Below, one piece after another: positions 6,637 to 6,938 of a stretch of DNA of 6,938 bases. The notes below the pieces were generated by a model. The model was given only the letters and a program-made list of their open reading frames with translations, ran no database searches and was not told the origin of the DNA. Origin of the DNA: Gemmatimonadaceae bacterium (GTDB taxonomy: Bacteria; Gemmatimonadota; Gemmatimonadetes; Gemmatimonadales; Gemmatimonadaceae); assembly GCA_025356185.1 (NCBI GenBank), contig JANXUN010000535.1, positions 1 to 6,938 of the forward strand, read 5' to 3'. Numbering within the stretch: the stretch's first letter is position 1; every line of letters starts with the position of its first letter. A program made the position numbers and the translations under genes.

Positions 6637-6665
6637 TTGACTTGAGTCTCTCGCTCGGCGAAATT
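6637..6665 (+). promoter_or_regulatory. Candidate promoter of tRNA-Asn
   Basis: TTGACT at 6637-6642 is a near-consensus -35 hexamer. With a 17-nt spacer the -10 would be GAAATT at 6660-6665, matching TATAAT at three positions. Transcription would then begin about 12 nt before the mature tRNA 5' end. The strong -35 directly after the uvrA stop suggests the tRNA has its own promoter; the -10 is weak, so the assignment is tentative. Confidence 0.4.
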
Positions 6666-6684
6666 CTGTGGCTGTTGCAAGTAT

Positions 6685-6758
6685 TCCCGGGTAGCTCAGC
6701 CAGGTAGAGCAGGTGACTGTTAATCACCCTGTCGGGGGTTCGAGTCCCTCCCCGGGAG
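6685..6758 (+). tRNA. tRNA-Asn, anticodon GTT
   Basis: A complete cloverleaf folds by eye. The acceptor stem TCCCGGG (6685-6691) pairs with CCCGGGA (6751-6757), with discriminator G at 6758. The D stem is GCTC/GAGC (6694-6697/6707-6710). The anticodon stem is GGTGA/TCACC (6712-6716/6724-6728) with loop CTGTTAA, placing anticodon GTT at 6719-6721. The variable loop is CTGTC. The T stem is GGGGG/CCCTC (6734-6738/6746-6750, one G-T pair) with loop TTCGAGT. It reads AAC and AAT codons as asparagine. The 3' CCA is not encoded (CT follows the discriminator), so the CCA-adding enzyme must supply it. It lies between uvrA and a strong terminator. Confidence 0.97.
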
Positions 6759-6784
6759 CTGTTGGAAAATCATACCGTCAGACC

Positions 6785-6818
6785 ATCGGCCATCACGAAA
6801 GTGGTGGCCGATTTTTTT
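6785..6818 (+). terminator. Intrinsic terminator after tRNA-Asn
   Basis: A 12-bp stem (ATCGGCCATCAC 6785-6796 with GTGGTGGCCGAT 6801-6812) has only one T-G wobble and is closed by the stable tetraloop GAAA. It is followed immediately by a run of seven T (6812-6818). This is a textbook Rho-independent terminator for the tRNA-Asn transcript, 26 nt after the tRNA body; it would also stop read-through from uvrA. Confidence 0.93.
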
Positions 6819-6938
6819 GCACCCTATGCCGCCGCGACCCTCACGCCAGACGCTGCCGCGCAGCATCTTCGGTCCGTCCGGGTCACGCACTTTCGCACGA
6901 CCGATCGTCTACCTCGCTGCACCGCACCGCTTTACGGA
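6819..6938. other. Unassigned right edge
   Basis: Nothing here can be called with confidence. An ATG at 6826 opens a plus-strand frame running 37 codons to the edge (MPPRPSRQTLPRSIFGPSGS at its start), but all three plus-strand frames are open over this short GC-rich stretch and there is no ribosome site. It may be the start of another gene or plain spacer. Confidence 0.3.

Noticed and set aside
6685..6758. tRNA-Asn as an integration site for a mobile element
   Set aside because: No integrase gene and no second copy of the tRNA 3' end is visible in the 180 nt that follow; the terminator directly downstream looks native.
6826..6938. Plus-strand frame from ATG 6826 to the window edge
   Set aside because: All three plus frames are open over this short stretch, so openness means little; no ribosome site or recognisable motif.

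Overview
The window is a stretch of bacterial chromosome of moderately high GC with four recognisable protein genes, one small unrecognised gene and one tRNA gene. The TonB-dependent receptor has a carboxypeptidase-like N-terminal domain and a Gly/Asn-rich plug, which points to a Gram-negative outer membrane. That receptor style, together with a UvrA from a branch away from the E. coli type, suggests Gemmatimonadota or a near relative. This placement rests on recognising protein style, not on a search, and is only moderately secure.

Layout from left to right: (1) positions 1-934, minus strand, hold the N-terminal 311 codons of a TonB-dependent receptor that runs off the left edge. (2) Positions 935-1221 are a divergent intergenic region. 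(3) Positions 1222-2505, plus strand, encode a COG1078-type HD-domain phosphohydrolase. (4) Positions 2506-2682 lie between convergent stop codons and are almost filled by a 168-nt imperfect inverted repeat whose arms carry G-quadruplex-like G-runs. (5) Positions 2683-3664, minus strand, hold a PP2C-type protein phosphatase overlapping an unrecognised 66-aa gene by 8 nt. (6) Positions 3665-3775 are a short divergent gap. (7) Positions 3776-6622, plus strand, encode a full-length UvrA whose first zinc module lacks a cysteine. (8) Positions 6685-6758 are tRNA-Asn(GTT), preceded by a candidate promoter and followed by a strong intrinsic terminator at 6785-6818. (9) The last 120 nt hold nothing I can assign.

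Most genes look like housekeeping or signalling functions: nucleotide hydrolysis, Ser/Thr dephosphorylation, nucleotide excision repair and outer-membrane uptake. Apart from the PP2C/66-aa pair, the genes are divergent, convergent or separated, so this is not one operon. I see no mobile element with a transposase, no CRISPR array and no defence cassette. The best candidates for something new are the convergent-gap inverted repeat, the 66-aa gene and the altered zinc module of UvrA.
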